Assembly: GCF_030651495.1 (NCBI RefSeq)
Contig: NZ_JAUSFI010000081.1
Location: 1 to 35,077 of the forward strand
Source: Undibacterium sp.
GTDB lineage: Bacteria > Pseudomonadota > Gammaproteobacteria > Burkholderiales > Burkholderiaceae_D
Reading direction: 5' to 3'
Length of the DNA: 35,077 bases
The notes under the pieces were generated by a model. That model searched no databases. It was not told the origin of the DNA and saw only the letters and a program-made list of their open reading frames with translations. Numbering within the stretch: the first letter of the stretch is position 1; each line of letters opens with the position of its first letter. The position numbers and the translations under genes were made by a program. Shown piece by piece: positions 24,274-34,006 of this stretch.

Positions 24274-24471
24274 CTATTTAGCGCGCACGATCTTTTTCTG
24301 AAAATGCTGGCACTGCTGGCCGGACGCCTCGATCACGTCTAGCATAGGCTGGCGCCGGCTTTTAAAGTCGAATGCGCGGCAGCCGTATCTGAATTGGGCG
24401 TCGTGGGTGATGTAATAGTGGCGGCAGTCGTTGCAAGTAGGGGGCTTGCTGCCCGGTGGCGTGCTATCCAT
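24274..24471 (-). CDS. small Cys-rich conserved protein (65 aa)
   Basis: 65 residues with CNDCRHYYITHDAQFRYGCRAFDFKSRRQP and SGQQCQHF; four Cys spaced C-x2-C-x15-C, then one more near the end, which suggests a metal-binding site. Short proteins with this CxxC-HY...GCrAF-FKS pattern occur in betaproteobacteria, and no function is known. It lies 170 bp downstream of the MORN-repeat gene on the same strand. The ATG was chosen as the only start that keeps the Cys motif; no clear Shine-Dalgarno is seen. Confidence 0.65.
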   Translation of the reverse strand: MDSTPPGSKPPTCNDCRHYYITHDAQFRYGCRAFDFKSRRQPMLDVIEASGQQCQHFQKKIVRAK

Positions 24472-24607
24472 GCTGTGTTGTCTGGTGTCGATATGCGGAT
24501 TTGGCGGGTGTTGAGTGCATTATGCGCGAAATTAAACATCTAGTGTGATGGCGCTCGGCACTGGCGCGGCATCAGGCCGGCCGCTAGTGCACGGCCTCCC
24601 TAAGCTA

Positions 24608-24634
24608 AACGCAACACAACGCAACACAACGCAA
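24608..24634. repeat. 10-bp tandem repeat (ACGCAACACA)
   Basis: Two full copies and a partial third copy lie just downstream of the MORN-repeat gene's stop codon, in a 170-bp gap that otherwise shows no feature. Confidence 0.6.
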
Positions 24635-24641
24635 CAGCACC

Positions 24642-27554
24642 TCAGCGCTTGTCTTGCCCGTCATAAAAATCGGTGCAGGGCTTGAACTGGTTTTTTGGAC
24701 ACATGTACGCGCGCGGGGCCACCGTGATGCCGTAGCGCTTGATGATGTCGCGGTCTTGTCCTTCGCGCCGGCCAAAACCGCAGCGATAGATATCGACCGT
24801 GGTCCCTTTATTTGTGCTCGATGAGGCCGCTGAGATCCCGTTGCTGCAACCGGCATAACCGAGTGCATCTTTTAAGGTATCGTCGGCCAATATAATATCT
24901 TGCAGCGGACCGTCGCACCACCATTTGCCCTTATGGTTTTTATTCTCGCGGCAGACCGCAACGGCTTCGTATTCCACCGGGCCCCATTCGACGGCTTTTT
25001 GCTTCGGCGCGGCAGCAGGTGTCTGCTCGTTCGTGCTGGCTTTGCCGGTCGTGGCGTCGGCCACGGTGCCGTTGCCAGCGCGATTGCCAGCGCGATTGCC
25101 GCTGGTGGCAGATGTGGCGGCGCTATCGTTCTTGTTACCCGCTTGCGCCGATGTCGCTGTGCCCTGCGTACCTTGAGCAGCCAGGCCCGCTTGCTGCGCA
25201 TCCTGGATGCAGTACGCCCCTGGTGCCACCGTAATATAAGTGCCGTTAGGGTGGGTCGCGGGCGAATAACCTTTCGGGCAAGTCTGGCGGAAAGCCGGAA
25301 TCGTCACCTGCTGGGCGACAAATTGCGTAGTCGCGGTCGTGGTCACCGTGCCGTTGGCCAGATTGGCCTGCGGCACAATGGCCGCAACCGGCCTCGACTC
25401 TCTGGCCGCCTTCATCAGCCTTTCGTTATTGGCCGCTTCTGCCGCGATGGCGAGCCGGCTACGCTCCATCGATGCTTTTTGTGCCGCGATATTTTTCTGG
25501 TTCTGCGCCGCTTGCATGTCATTGGCCGACGCCTGAAAATTACCCGCGCCCTGTTGCCCGGCCATACTGTCTTGCACTATCCCGGAAATAATTTTGACCT
25601 GGACCTCGGAAGATAATTTGCCCAGCCCGCCAATCGCCGAACCGCCCAGTAAGGCCGCAGCCTTGCCCCACTGAAATCCACCGGATTCACTTTCGGCGGC
25701 CTGCCGTTGCTGTTGCTGCTGTTGCAGTTGCTGTTGTTCGGCCTGCAGTGCGGCTATTTTTTGATTTTCCGACTGGCCTTTTCTGGCACCCTCTAGCCAT
25801 TCACCGACGTATTTATCACCGCCCGGGTAGCGCATTTCGCCGAAGCCATTCTGATTATTGTTGGCCCAGTTGCCTTCATAGTGGTGGCCCGACGGCCAGG
25901 TGTAAATGCCATATCCCTCACGTTTATCGGCACGCCAATTCCCTTCGTAGCGCTCGCCCGATTTTGTGCTGTGGATGCCAAAGCCCTCGCGCTTGTCCGC
26001 CACCCAGTTACCCTCGTAACGGGCACCGTCCAAGTAGTTATTCACGCCATAACCGGTACGCTTGCCGGCCAGCCAATTGCCTTCATAACTCTGCCCGTTG
26101 CGCCAGCTCATGACGCCGTTACCGGAATACTGGCCATTGACAAAATCGCCCTCATAACGGATGCCATCGGCCAAGGTGACGATGGCGCGGCCGGTTTTTT
26201 TATACGCGATGAATTCTTGATCGATCTCAGAGCGCTCACCGGTCGCGCTGATGCTGATGCCTTTTAACTGGTTTTCGTTGACATATTCCCCTTCAAAACG
26301 GCTGCCGTCGGCATAAGTCATCACGCCGGCACCGGATCTCTTGTTATCGACAAAATTGCCTTCGTAACGGATGCCATTCGAGTAAATGAACAGGCCTTTG
26401 CCAGAATACGCATTCGCCACAAAACCGCCCTCGTAACGCTGGCCAGATGGCCAGGTAAATACGCCCGCGCCGTGGCGCTTATCTGCCAGCCAACTGCCTT
26501 CATAGCGGATGCCCGAGGCCCAGCTCATGCTGCCATTGCCAGAAAATTGTCCAGCCACAAAATCGCCCTCATAGCGCGAGCCGTCAGACAATGCCGCCAC
26601 GCCACGGCCGCTCTTCTTGTTGGCAATAAAATCAAGATCGACCTCAAAGCGCTCGCCCTTCGCGGTGGTGCTGACGCCCTTAAGCATGCTGTCATTGATA
26701 AATTCGCCTTCAAAACGATTGCCGCCAGGAGACGTCAATACGCCGGCACCAGATTTTTTATCGTTGGCAAAATTGCCTTCGTAACGCGTGCCATCTGACA
26801 ACAGCAAGATCCCCTTGCCTGCATAGACCCCCGCCACAAAACCGCCGTCATAACGCTGCCCCGATGGCCAGGTAAACACGCCAGTACCGTCGCGCTTGCC
26901 CAAATGCCAGCCACCTTCATAACGCAGGCCCGTGGGCCAGGTCATGACGCCGTGACCGGAATATTGGCCCGCCACAAACTCGCCCTCATAACGGCTACCG
27001 TCAAAAAAACTGGCGACGCCATGACCTGTTTTTTTGCCGATAATAAAATCCTGCTCGACGGTAACGCGCTGCCCCTTGGCATCAATATTCACCCCCTTTA
27101 CCGCTTTATCGTCTAAAAACTCACCCTCAAACCGGCTGCCGTCGAGAGAAATATTCACCCCCTGGCCGACTTTTTTATTGTTGACAAAATTGCCTTCGTA
27201 ACGGCTGCCATCCGGATAAGTCAACACGCCCTGGCCATTAAATTTATTGTTCAAGAAACCACCCTGATAGCGCTGGCCAGAATCAGTCACAAAAATCCCG
27301 TTACCTTTGGCCTTGTCGATACTCAGCCACTTGTCAGCATGCGCCGGAAAAACCACAAAACAGAGTGCAACAGCAGACAAGCAGCGAGTGACAGAGAGGC
27401 GCAATGGAAGACGCGGTAGAAGATTCACGGAGAAAGCCCAGAAGAGAGAGGAATGTTTCCGAGGGTACACAGAATGATGCGGAAACTCAAGCACGGGCAT
27501 CGTGGTCGGCAGGCATGGACATGGAAATAAAAACGCAGCAATAGCTTTGTGCAT
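24642..27554 (-). CDS. exported MORN-repeat protein (970 aa)
   Basis: Up to 970 residues. A hydrophobic signal sequence ends in VVFPAHA at about residue 73, far from the ATG at 27554; a start further in (Met19, or TTG before RLSVTRC) may be real, and no start has a good Shine-Dalgarno. Residues about 85-590 are MORN repeats of about 23 residues (YEGNF-x-n-G-x-G-x, with aromatic-glycine pairs). They are arranged in a higher-order unit of 139 residues repeated three times, with a fourth partial copy at the front. Residues 603-620 are a polyglutamine-rich stretch, followed by a Gly/Ala-rich linker and a C-terminal Cys-rich domain (about 850-970). MORN arrays bind membranes or proteins; the role here is unknown. 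An IS1595-family element begins 42 bp upstream. Confidence 0.82.
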   Translation of the reverse strand: MHKAIAAFLFPCPCLPTTMPVLEFPHHSVYPRKHSSLFWAFSVNLLPRLPLRLSVTRCLSAVALCFVVFPAHADKWLSIDKAKGNGIFVTDSGQRYQGGFLNNKFNGQGVLTYPDGSRYEGNFVNNKKVGQGVNISLDGSRFEGEFLDDKAVKGVNIDAKGQRVTVEQDFIIGKKTGHGVASFFDGSRYEGEFVAGQYSGHGVMTWPTGLRYEGGWHLGKRDGTGVFTWPSGQRYDGGFVAGVYAGKGILLLSDGTRYEGNFANDKKSGAGVLTSPGGNRFEGEFINDSMLKGVSTTAKGERFEVDLDFIANKKSGRGVAALSDGSRYEGDFVAGQFSGNGSMSWASGIRYEGSWLADKRHGAGVFTWPSGQRYEGGFVANAYSGKGLFIYSNGIRYEGNFVDNKRSGAGVMTYADGSRFEGEYVNENQLKGISISATGERSEIDQEFIAYKKTGRAIVTLADGIRYEGDFVNGQYSGNGVMSWRNGQSYEGNWLAGKRTGYGVNNYLDGARYEGNWVADKREGFGIHSTKSGERYEGNWRADKREGYGIYTWPSGHHYEGNWANNNQNGFGEMRYPGGDKYVGEWLEGARKGQSENQKIAALQAEQQQLQQQQQQRQAAESESGGFQWGKAAALLGGSAIGGLGKLSSEVQVKIISGIVQDSMAGQQGAGNFQASANDMQAAQNQKNIAAQKASMERSRLAIAAEAANNERLMKAARESRPVAAIVPQANLANGTVTTTATTQFVAQQVTIPAFRQTCPKGYSPATHPNGTYITVAPGAYCIQDAQQAGLAAQGTQGTATSAQAGNKNDSAATSATSGNRAGNRAGNGTVADATTGKASTNEQTPAAAPKQKAVEWGPVEYEAVAVCRENKNHKGKWWCDGPLQDIILADDTLKDALGYAGCSNGISAASSSTNKGTTVDIYRCGFGRREGQDRDIIKRYGITVAPRAYMCPKNQFKPCTDFYDGQDKR

Positions 27555-27596
27555 GATATTTAAATGACGGGGCTAGTCCGGAAAGAGGAGTAATAG

Positions 27597-28643
27597 GGCT
27601 ATGTTCAGATTGACTGTTGATAAGTGTCTTCTATACTAGAGATTAAGCAAAGACAGGTGGAGACACATCATGGATATAGACACATTTCACTGGTTGGAAA
27701 TGGAGCTTGAAGCCCTGTCTCTGGCACAGCGAGAAGTCGTACTCTCGCGCCTGCAAACAATGGCAACACGAGATAACAACCAGCGGCTTATTGAGGAGCG
27801 GATCGGTGTGCATGCGCATTGCCCGCATTGCGCCGGTGATCGTGTGGTGAAATTCGGTCATACGCAGGGGCAGCAGCGCTACCGCTGCAAAAACTGCCGG
27901 CGCACCTTCATCGCTTTAACGGGAACACCCTTTGTCCGTTTGCGCGACAAGGCCAAACTGCTGGAACAAGCCGCCTGCATGGCAGAAGGACTCACTATTC
28001 GTAAAACGGCAGCACGGGTGGGACTGAGCGTGGATCGTGCCTTCCGCTGGCGGCACTGCTTCCTGGCGTATTTGCAGCAACAAAAACCAACGGAGTTAAC
28101 CGGAATAGTGGAAGCAGACGAAACCTTCTTTCGACGCAGTTTCAAAGGGCAGCGTAAAGGATTGCCGAGAGCGGCGAAGAAACGGGGCGGCCCCATAAAA
28201 GGCAGTCGTCAAGGAGAACATATCCCCGTGCTGATCACACTGCAACGCGGGTCGCGCATGGAATATGATGCCATTTTGGAGAAGCGCACCAAAAGAAAAA
28301 TTACCGCTGCTTTGCGGCCAGCGTTGAGTCGTGATGCCGTGCTGAGCAGCGATGGTAACGAGAGCTATCGCTTCGCGGCGCGTAAGCTGGGCATCCAGTC
28401 AGGATGCTTTGTGGCGCATGAACAGCGACATGGTGCCGGTACCTGGCATGTACAAAATGTGAATGCCTACGATTCGCGCCTGAAAACCTGGATGTATCGT
28501 TTCCATGGCGTAGCGACGAAATACCTGGCGAACTATCTTGGCTGGCGTCGCTTGCTTGATCGATGCAAAGACATGGCGACACCGCAACAGTTCTTGTTTC
28601 ATGCTTTGCGAACGGAGTATCAATAGATAACCTGAACATAGCC
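27597..28643 (+). mobile_element. IS1595-family insertion sequence, 1047 bp
   Basis: Terminal inverted repeats of 26 bp (27597-27622 and 28618-28643) match at 22 of 26 positions and begin GGCTATGTTCAG. They enclose one intact transposase gene, whose stop codon lies inside the right repeat. IS1595 elements usually duplicate 8 bp of target, but the flanks (AGTAATAG left, AACGTGGC right) do not match, so the original target duplication is missing or the element has been moved by rearrangement. Confidence 0.88.
27670..28626 (+). CDS. IS1595-family transposase
   Basis: 318 residues, the usual size. An N-terminal zinc finger (HCPHCAGDRVVKF with two more Cys in RCKNC) binds DNA. The catalytic DDE-like domain has EADETFF (first Asp), LSSDGNES (second Asp), and VNAYDSRLKTWMYRFHGVATKYLANYLGWRR, where the IS1595 family carries the final acid/Asn region. 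GGAG precedes the ATG at good spacing. No frameshift or stop is seen, so the element could still be active. Confidence 0.92.
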   Translation: MDIDTFHWLEMELEALSLAQREVVLSRLQTMATRDNNQRLIEERIGVHAHCPHCAGDRVVKFGHTQGQQRYRCKNCRRTFIALTGTPFVRLRDKAKLLEQAACMAEGLTIRKTAARVGLSVDRAFRWRHCFLAYLQQQKPTELTGIVEADETFFRRSFKGQRKGLPRAAKKRGGPIKGSRQGEHIPVLITLQRGSRMEYDAILEKRTKRKITAALRPALSRDAVLSSDGNESYRFAARKLGIQSGCFVAHEQRHGAGTWHVQNVNAYDSRLKTWMYRFHGVATKYLANYLGWRRLLDRCKDMATPQQFLFHALRTEYQ

Positions 28644-28648
28644 AACGT

Positions 28649-28674
28649 GGCGATTTAATGCGGCGATTTAATGC
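28649..28674. repeat. 13-bp tandem duplication at the end of dut
   Basis: GGCGATTTAATGC occurs twice in a row. The second copy holds the stop codon of dut; the first lies between it and the IS1595 end (28643). It may be a scar of the insertion or a replication slip. Confidence 0.75.
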
Positions 28675-29117
28675 TTGCCCGTGCTGCCAAAACCGCCTGC
28701 GCCGCGCTCGCTGTCACCAAACTCGTCGACGATATTAAAACCGACCTGCAATACCGGTACGATAATCAATTGCGCCAGTCTTTCCATCGGTTGCAGCACG
28801 AAATCCGTCTGGCCGCGATTCCAGGTCGAGACCATCAACTGACCCTGATAGTCGGAATCGATCAGGCCGACCAAATTGCCGAGTACGATGCCGTGTTTGT
28901 GGCCCATGCCGCTGCGTGGCAAGATCATGGCGGCGTAGCCAGGATCGGCCAGATGGATCGCTAAGCCCGTCGGTATCAGTACCGTTTCACCGGCCTTGAT
29001 GGTGATCGCTGCGTCGATGCAGGCGCGCAGGTCGAGACCGGCGCTGCCGGGAGTGCCATAGGCTGGCAACAGCTCTTTCATGCGTGGATCGATAATTTTC
29101 AGGTCTATGTTTTTCAT
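28668..29117 (-). CDS. dut: dUTP diphosphatase (dUTPase)
   Basis: 149 residues. Dut hydrolyses dUTP to dUMP and pyrophosphate, keeping uracil out of DNA and supplying dUMP for thymidylate. All five family motifs are seen: [10 protein letters not shown] (I), [15 protein letters not shown] (II and part of III), [11 protein letters not shown] (III), [11 protein letters not shown] (IV) and [12 protein letters not shown] (V). It is the last gene of the ribF-ileS-lspA-coaBC-dut cluster, 32 bp after coaBC. Downstream lies a 13-bp tandem duplication and the IS1595-family element. Confidence 0.95.
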   Translation of the reverse strand: MKNIDLKIIDPRMKELLPAYGTPGSAGLDLRACIDAAITIKAGETVLIPTGLAIHLADPGYAAMILPRSGMGHKHGIVLGNLVGLIDSDYQGQLMVSTWNRGQTDFVLQPMERLAQLIIVPVLQVGFNIVDEFGDSERGAGGFGSTGKH

Positions 29118-29149
29118 GAGTGCAGGTATTAACGGTGAAGAGTGAAGGG

Positions 29150-30355
29150 TTATGGCTTGATGCGTGCGGCAATTTCTGCGATGAGCTGCTTGGCCAGCGT
29201 TTGCTTATCGGCACGCGGCAAATGCTGGTGGCCATGCGCGTCAAACAAGATCAGCTCGTTTTCATCTAGTCCGAACGTGGCGTGGCCGATATTGCCGACC
29301 AGTAGCGGGACATTTTTCTTGATGCGCTTGGCGGAGCCGTATTGCAAAAGGTTTTCTGATTCCGCGGCAAAGCCGACGCAATACGGCGCGCCGGGCATGG
29401 CGGCGACGCCGGCGAGGATGTCAGGGTTTTGCGCAAATTCCAGTTGTGGCGTATCTGTCGCGCAAGTTTTTTTCAGTTTTTGTTCGCTGGCATTGGAGAC
29501 GCGCCAGTCGGCTACCGCCGCTACCGCGATGAAAACATCATGGTGTTTCTGCGCTAGCTGTGCCATCACCGCATCATGCATCTGCTGGGCGCTTTGTACC
29601 TGAATCCGGCGGCTGCCATACGGCGCGTCCAGTGCCGTCGGACCGGAAATGAGCGTGACATCGGCACCGGCTTCCCATGCCGCCAGTGCGATCGCGTAGC
29701 CCATTTTTCCGGATGATAAATTGGTAATGCCGCGCACCGGGTCGATCGCCTCAAAGGTCGGGCCGGCGGTGATCAAGAGCTGTTTGCCGGCCAGCGTCTT
29801 GGGCTGGAAGGCGGCGATGATTTCTGCCAGTAACTGATCCGGCTCCAGCATCCGTCCCATGCCGGTTTCGCCGCATGCCTGCTCGCCTGCGGCCGGGCCG
29901 AGTAGCTGTATGCCATCGGCTTTGAGTAGCGCCACATTGCGCTGGGTTGCCGGATTTTGCCACATCTCTACGTTCATGGCGGGCGCAACGAGCAGCGGGA
30001 TATGGGCCGGGCGGGCGATGCATAAGGTCGACAGCAGGTCGTCGCAAGCGCCGTGCGCCAGCTTGAAGATAAAGTCAGTGCTGCAAGGGGCAATCACGAT
30101 CAGGTCGGCATCGCGTGTCAGGTCGATGTGCGGCATGTTGTTATGGATGCGCGCATCCCATTGGTCGTGGTAGACCGTGTTGCCGGACAGCGCCTGCATG
30201 GTAACGGGCGTGATGAATTGCGTAGCGCTTTGCGTCATCACCACCTGCACCGTGGCACCGGCCTTGCCCAAGGCACGCGTGAGTTCGGCCACTTTATAAC
30301 AGGCGATGCCGCCGGTTAAACCCAGTACGATTTTTTTACCAGTCAATCTGCCCAT
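29150..30355 (-). CDS. coaBC: bifunctional phosphopantothenoylcysteine decarboxylase/phosphopantothenate-cysteine ligase CoaBC
   Basis: 401 residues. CoaC part (about 1-190): flavoprotein start [14 protein letters not shown], active-site region with [35 protein letters not shown] and [13 protein letters not shown]. CoaB part (about 190-401): [31 protein letters not shown], then AVAAVADWR and NPDILA. The two steps turn phosphopantothenate and cysteine into 4'-phosphopantetheine, in coenzyme A synthesis. AAGGAG lies at good spacing before the ATG. It is 12 bp downstream of lspA and 32 bp upstream of dut. Confidence 0.95.
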   Translation of the reverse strand: MGRLTGKKIVLGLTGGIACYKVAELTRALGKAGATVQVVMTQSATQFITPVTMQALSGNTVYHDQWDARIHNNMPHIDLTRDADLIVIAPCSTDFIFKLAHGACDDLLSTLCIARPAHIPLLVAPAMNVEMWQNPATQRNVALLKADGIQLLGPAAGEQACGETGMGRMLEPDQLLAEIIAAFQPKTLAGKQLLITAGPTFEAIDPVRGITNLSSGKMGYAIALAAWEAGADVTLISGPTALDAPYGSRRIQVQSAQQMHDAVMAQLAQKHHDVFIAVAAVADWRVSNASEQKLKKTCATDTPQLEFAQNPDILAGVAAMPGAPYCVGFAAESENLLQYGSAKRIKKNVPLLVGNIGHATFGLDENELILFDAHGHQHLPRADKQTLAKQLIAEIAARIKP

Positions 30356-30367
30356 GGCCAGACTCCT

Positions 30368-30886
30368 TTATTTTTTTACGCGGCGTAATTCATCCAGAAT
30401 AAACAGGGCGGCGCCGATGCAGATTGCGCTGTCGGCAATATTGAAGGCCGGGAAGTGATACAGCTCTTTGTAATGAAAATCTAAAAAATCGATGACGTGG
30501 CCATACATCAGGCGGTCGATCACATTACCGAGTGCGCCACCCATGATCAAGGCCAGCGCCCAGCAAAACAGGCGCTGGCCGGCATGTTGCTTGAGCAAGT
30601 AAGTGATGAACAGCGCGGCAATCACGCCGATGGCGGTAAACAAATAACGCTGCCAGCCAGATTCTGCCGCCAGGAAGCTAAATGCGGCGCCCTTGTTATA
30701 CGCCAGCACCAGGTTGAAAAAGGAGGTGATTGACAGGGATTCGCCATAGGTAAATAACTTGGCAACGGTGATTTTGCTGAGCTGATCCAGCAAGATGACG
30801 ATGGCGGCCAGACCTAGCCACGGCACCAGGGAGTTGCTGGAGGACTTGGTGACACTGGTAATGGTGCTGCGTTTTTTAGTTGCCAT
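30368..30886 (-). CDS. lspA: lipoprotein signal peptidase LspA
   Basis: 172 residues with four membrane segments. LspA removes signal peptides from prolipoproteins in the inner membrane. Signature blocks: [11 protein letters not shown] (first), [41 protein letters not shown] and [12 protein letters not shown]; the two catalytic Asp are in NVIDR and NIADS. The N-terminus has a 20-residue basic, Ser/Thr-rich extension. The start codon has no good Shine-Dalgarno. It is followed by coaBC with a 12-bp gap and separated from ileS by a repeat-bearing gap of 176 bp. Confidence 0.95.
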   Translation of the reverse strand: MATKKRSTITSVTKSSSNSLVPWLGLAAIVILLDQLSKITVAKLFTYGESLSITSFFNLVLAYNKGAAFSFLAAESGWQRYLFTAIGVIAALFITYLLKQHAGQRLFCWALALIMGGALGNVIDRLMYGHVIDFLDFHYKELYHFPAFNIADSAICIGAALFILDELRRVKK

Positions 30887-30917
30887 GGATTGCGATGGGT
30901 AGTTTAGGTGGGTTGGC

Positions 30918-31049
30918 CGTAGGTTGGGTTAGCGTAGCGTAACCCAACACTGGGCGTTTAAATCACGATGCGACTGTCGCAAAAGATATTTTCTAAATGG
31001 ATTGCATGGTATGCAGGGTGGGTTACGGCTGCGCCTAACCCACCCTACG
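30918..31049. repeat. MITE-like inverted repeat element between lspA and ileS
   Basis: Left end 30918-30948 (CGTAGG, then GTTGGGTTA-N8-TAACCCAAC) and right end 31016-31049 (GGGTGGGTTA-N10-TAACCCACCC, then TACG) are inverted copies of each other, and each is itself a hairpin. The 67-bp centre carries no gene. Elements with this GGGTTA/TAACCC hairpin type are frequent in proteobacterial intergenic regions. It lies inside the ileS-lspA transcript if these genes are co-transcribed. Confidence 0.7.
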
Positions 31050-31062
31050 ATGCTGTCAATTA

Positions 31063-33927
31063 TTACGCAAAGCGACGCGCTTCGCCGGCGCCAAACAAAT
31101 TGCTGACACAGCGTCCGCACAGGCCGGCGTGTTCCGCATGCGAGCCGACATCGGCACGGTAATGCCAGCAACGCTCGCATTTCACGTAAGCCGATGGCGT
31201 GACCACGACCGTTTCTTCCGCTTCGGTCGCGACTTGCTCGACGCTGGCGGCAGACGTGATCAGGGCAAACTTCAGATCGTCGCCAAAACTATTGAGCACC
31301 GCATATTTGGCGGCACTTGCCTTGATCAGCACTTCTGCCTGCAAGGACGAGCCGATACCGCCGCCTACGCGCACTTCTTCCAGTTGCTTGGTGACGTCAG
31401 TGCGGATGCTGCGCAGCGTGGCAAATTTTTCAAGCAAGGCGGCAGCGTCGGCGATCTCAGGCAGCTGGTAAAACAGTTGCGTGAAAATGGTTTCGTCGCT
31501 GTCGGCAAACGCCTGTTTGCTGGCGAAAGTGACCCAGGCTTCTTCGGCCGTGAAGGACAAGGTCGGTGCCATCAGGCGCAGCAGGCTTTGCGTGATATGC
31601 CAGATCGCGGTTTGTGCCGAACGCCGCGCAGTAGAGGTGGTGCCGCTGGTGTACAGGCGGTCTTTCAGGATATCCAGATAAAAACCGCCCAGATCTTCCG
31701 AGCAGAAAGACTGCAATTTGGCAATCACCGGATGGAATTCAAACTGCTGGTAGTGCGCCAGGATATCGCTTTGCAAGGCGGCCATATTGGCGATCGCGTA
31801 GCGGTCGATCTCTAGCAGTTCGGCGACAGGCACGGCGTCTTTGGCGATATCAAAATCGGAGGTGTTTGCCAGCAAGAAGCGCAAGGTATTGCGAATGCGG
31901 CGATACGATTCTGTCACGCGCTTCAAGATCTCATCGGAGATCGTGATCTCGCCCGAATAGTCGCTCGAGGCAACCCATAAACGCAGGATGTCGGCGCCCA
32001 GGGTTTCAAATATTTTTTGTGGTGCCAGCGTGTTGCCCAGCGACTTGGACATTTTCTTGCCCTCGCCATCCACCACAAAACCGTGCGTCAGCAAGGCTTT
32101 GTACGGGGCGCGGCCATCCAGCATCGACGCTGTCAATAAAGAAGAGTGGAACCAGCCGCGATGCTGGTCCGATCCTTCCAGATACAGGTCGGCAGGGAAG
32201 TGCGATTGCTCTTGATGTGAGCCGCGCAAGACGGTTTTGTGCGTGGTGCCAGAATCAAACCAGACATCGAGCGTGTCGCGGTTCTTGACATACATGGGCG
32301 CTTCGTCACCGAGCAATTCGGCGATCTCGAGTTTTTGCCAGGCTTCGATGCCCGATTCTTGGACGCGCTGGGCGATTTGCTCCAGCAGTTCCGGGGTGCG
32401 TGGATGGAGTTGGCCGGTTTCTTTATGCAAGAAGAAAGCCATAGGCACGCCCCATTGGCGCTGGCGCGATAAAGTCCAGTCCGGACGATTCGCGATCATG
32501 CCGTGCAAGCGCGCTTGTCCCCAGGCCGGGAAGAAGGCGGTTTCGTCGATCGCTTTGAGCGCGGTTTCGCGCAGGCTGGCACCACCGTCTTTGGGCGTAT
32601 TGTCCATGCTGGCGAACCATTGCGAGGTGGCGCGATAGATGATCGGCGTTTTATGTCTCCAGCAATGCATGTAGCTATGCTCAAACATCTTGAATGAAAA
32701 CAGCGCGCCGGCTTCCCTGAGCTTGTCGCAGATCGGCTTGGAGGCTTCCCAGATCGTCATGCCAGCGAAGAACGGCAACCATGAGGCAAAGCGGCCATCG
32801 CCCATGACCGGGCTGATGATCGCGTCATCGCTCATGCCATGCGCTTTGCACGATTTGTAATCTTCGATACCGTAAGCCGGGGCGGAGTGGACGATACCGG
32901 TACCGCTTTCCAGTGTCACGTAATCACCCAGATAGACCGGTGAAAAACGGTCGTAGCCCGCATCCATCTCGGCCAGCGGATGCTTGAATTTGATTCCAGA
33001 TAAATCGGTGCCGAGACAGGTGGCAATGACCGTGCCTTCGAGTCCGTAATTGGCCAGGCTCGCTTCGACCAGGTCTTGCGCCAGGATCAGCATCAGCGGC
33101 GCACCATCGCGCACGGTTTGCACCAGCGCATAGGTGAACTCAGGATGCATGTTCAGCGCCTGATTGGACGGGATCGTCCAGGGCGTGGTGGTCCAGATGA
33201 CGCAATAGCCCTTGTCCAAAGGCAGCTTATCTAATTTAAACGCGGCCGCGAGTTTGTCGAATTCGGCAAACGGGAAGCCGACATCGATCGATGGATCGCG
33301 TTTGTTTTCGTATTCAACTTCGGCTTCCGCCAAGGCCGAGCCGCAATCAAAACACCAGTTGACCGGTTTTAAGCCGCGATAGACATAGCCTTTTTCAAGC
33401 AATTGCCCGAGCGCGCGGATCTCGTCGGCTTCGTTGCCGAAGTTCATGGTTTTGTATGGGTTATCCCATTCGCCTAGCACGCCGAGGCGGATAAAGTCAG
33501 CCTTCTGGCGCTCGATCTGCTCATTGGCATACGCGCGTGCCTTGGCTTGCACTTCGGCCACCGGCAGGTTTTTGCCGTACAGTTTTTCGATCTGGATCTC
33601 GATCGGCATACCGTGGCAATCCCAGCCCGGTACGTATTGCGCGTCAAAGCCCGCCATATTGCGCGCTTTGACGATCATGTCTTTCAGGATCTTGTTGACC
33701 GCGTGACCGATGTGGATATCGCCATTGGCGTACGGCGGGCCATCGTGCAGGATAAATTTAGGCCGCTTGGCCGAGGCTTTGCGAATGCGCTGATAGATCT
33801 TTTTGTCTTGCCATTCCTTGACCCATTTAGGTTCGCGCTTGGCCAGATCGCCGCGCATGGGAAATGGGGTCTCGGTCATGTTGACCGGATACTTGCTGGC
33901 GACTTTAGCCGATTTTTCGTTAGACAT
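31063..33927 (-). CDS. ileS: isoleucyl-tRNA synthetase
   Basis: 954 residues, a normal bacterial type-1 length. Class Ia signature HIGH at residues 72-75 ([10 protein letters not shown]), KMSKS in [13 protein letters not shown] (about residue 610), and the C-terminal zinc finger CERCW...CGRC (about 910-945). IleS charges tRNA-Ile and edits valine with its CP1 domain (about 200-400). The ATG at 33927 gives [28 protein letters not shown], the usual beginning; an in-frame ATG at 34077 reads into ribF and is rejected. It lies 79 bp downstream of ribF, and 176 bp upstream of lspA. Confidence 0.96.
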   Translation of the reverse strand: MSNEKSAKVASKYPVNMTETPFPMRGDLAKREPKWVKEWQDKKIYQRIRKASAKRPKFILHDGPPYANGDIHIGHAVNKILKDMIVKARNMAGFDAQYVPGWDCHGMPIEIQIEKLYGKNLPVAEVQAKARAYANEQIERQKADFIRLGVLGEWDNPYKTMNFGNEADEIRALGQLLEKGYVYRGLKPVNWCFDCGSALAEAEVEYENKRDPSIDVGFPFAEFDKLAAAFKLDKLPLDKGYCVIWTTTPWTIPSNQALNMHPEFTYALVQTVRDGAPLMLILAQDLVEASLANYGLEGTVIATCLGTDLSGIKFKHPLAEMDAGYDRFSPVYLGDYVTLESGTGIVHSAPAYGIEDYKSCKAHGMSDDAIISPVMGDGRFASWLPFFAGMTIWEASKPICDKLREAGALFSFKMFEHSYMHCWRHKTPIIYRATSQWFASMDNTPKDGGASLRETALKAIDETAFFPAWGQARLHGMIANRPDWTLSRQRQWGVPMAFFLHKETGQLHPRTPELLEQIAQRVQESGIEAWQKLEIAELLGDEAPMYVKNRDTLDVWFDSGTTHKTVLRGSHQEQSHFPADLYLEGSDQHRGWFHSSLLTASMLDGRAPYKALLTHGFVVDGEGKKMSKSLGNTLAPQKIFETLGADILRLWVASSDYSGEITISDEILKRVTESYRRIRNTLRFLLANTSDFDIAKDAVPVAELLEIDRYAIANMAALQSDILAHYQQFEFHPVIAKLQSFCSEDLGGFYLDILKDRLYTSGTTSTARRSAQTAIWHITQSLLRLMAPTLSFTAEEAWVTFASKQAFADSDETIFTQLFYQLPEIADAAALLEKFATLRSIRTDVTKQLEEVRVGGGIGSSLQAEVLIKASAAKYAVLNSFGDDLKFALITSAASVEQVATEAEETVVVTPSAYVKCERCWHYRADVGSHAEHAGLCGRCVSNLFGAGEARRFA

Positions 33928-34006
33928 GATTTTTGTAATGTTTTTAAATGAATAATAGGGAGTAAGCGATGTTCTGCGAAGTTCTACGAAAGTGCCGAGC
34001 TTCTCT

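Noticed and set aside
27597..27669. IS1595 ends giving a standard 8-bp target duplication
   Set aside because: Flanking octamers differ, and shifting the ends by a base or two does not restore a match.
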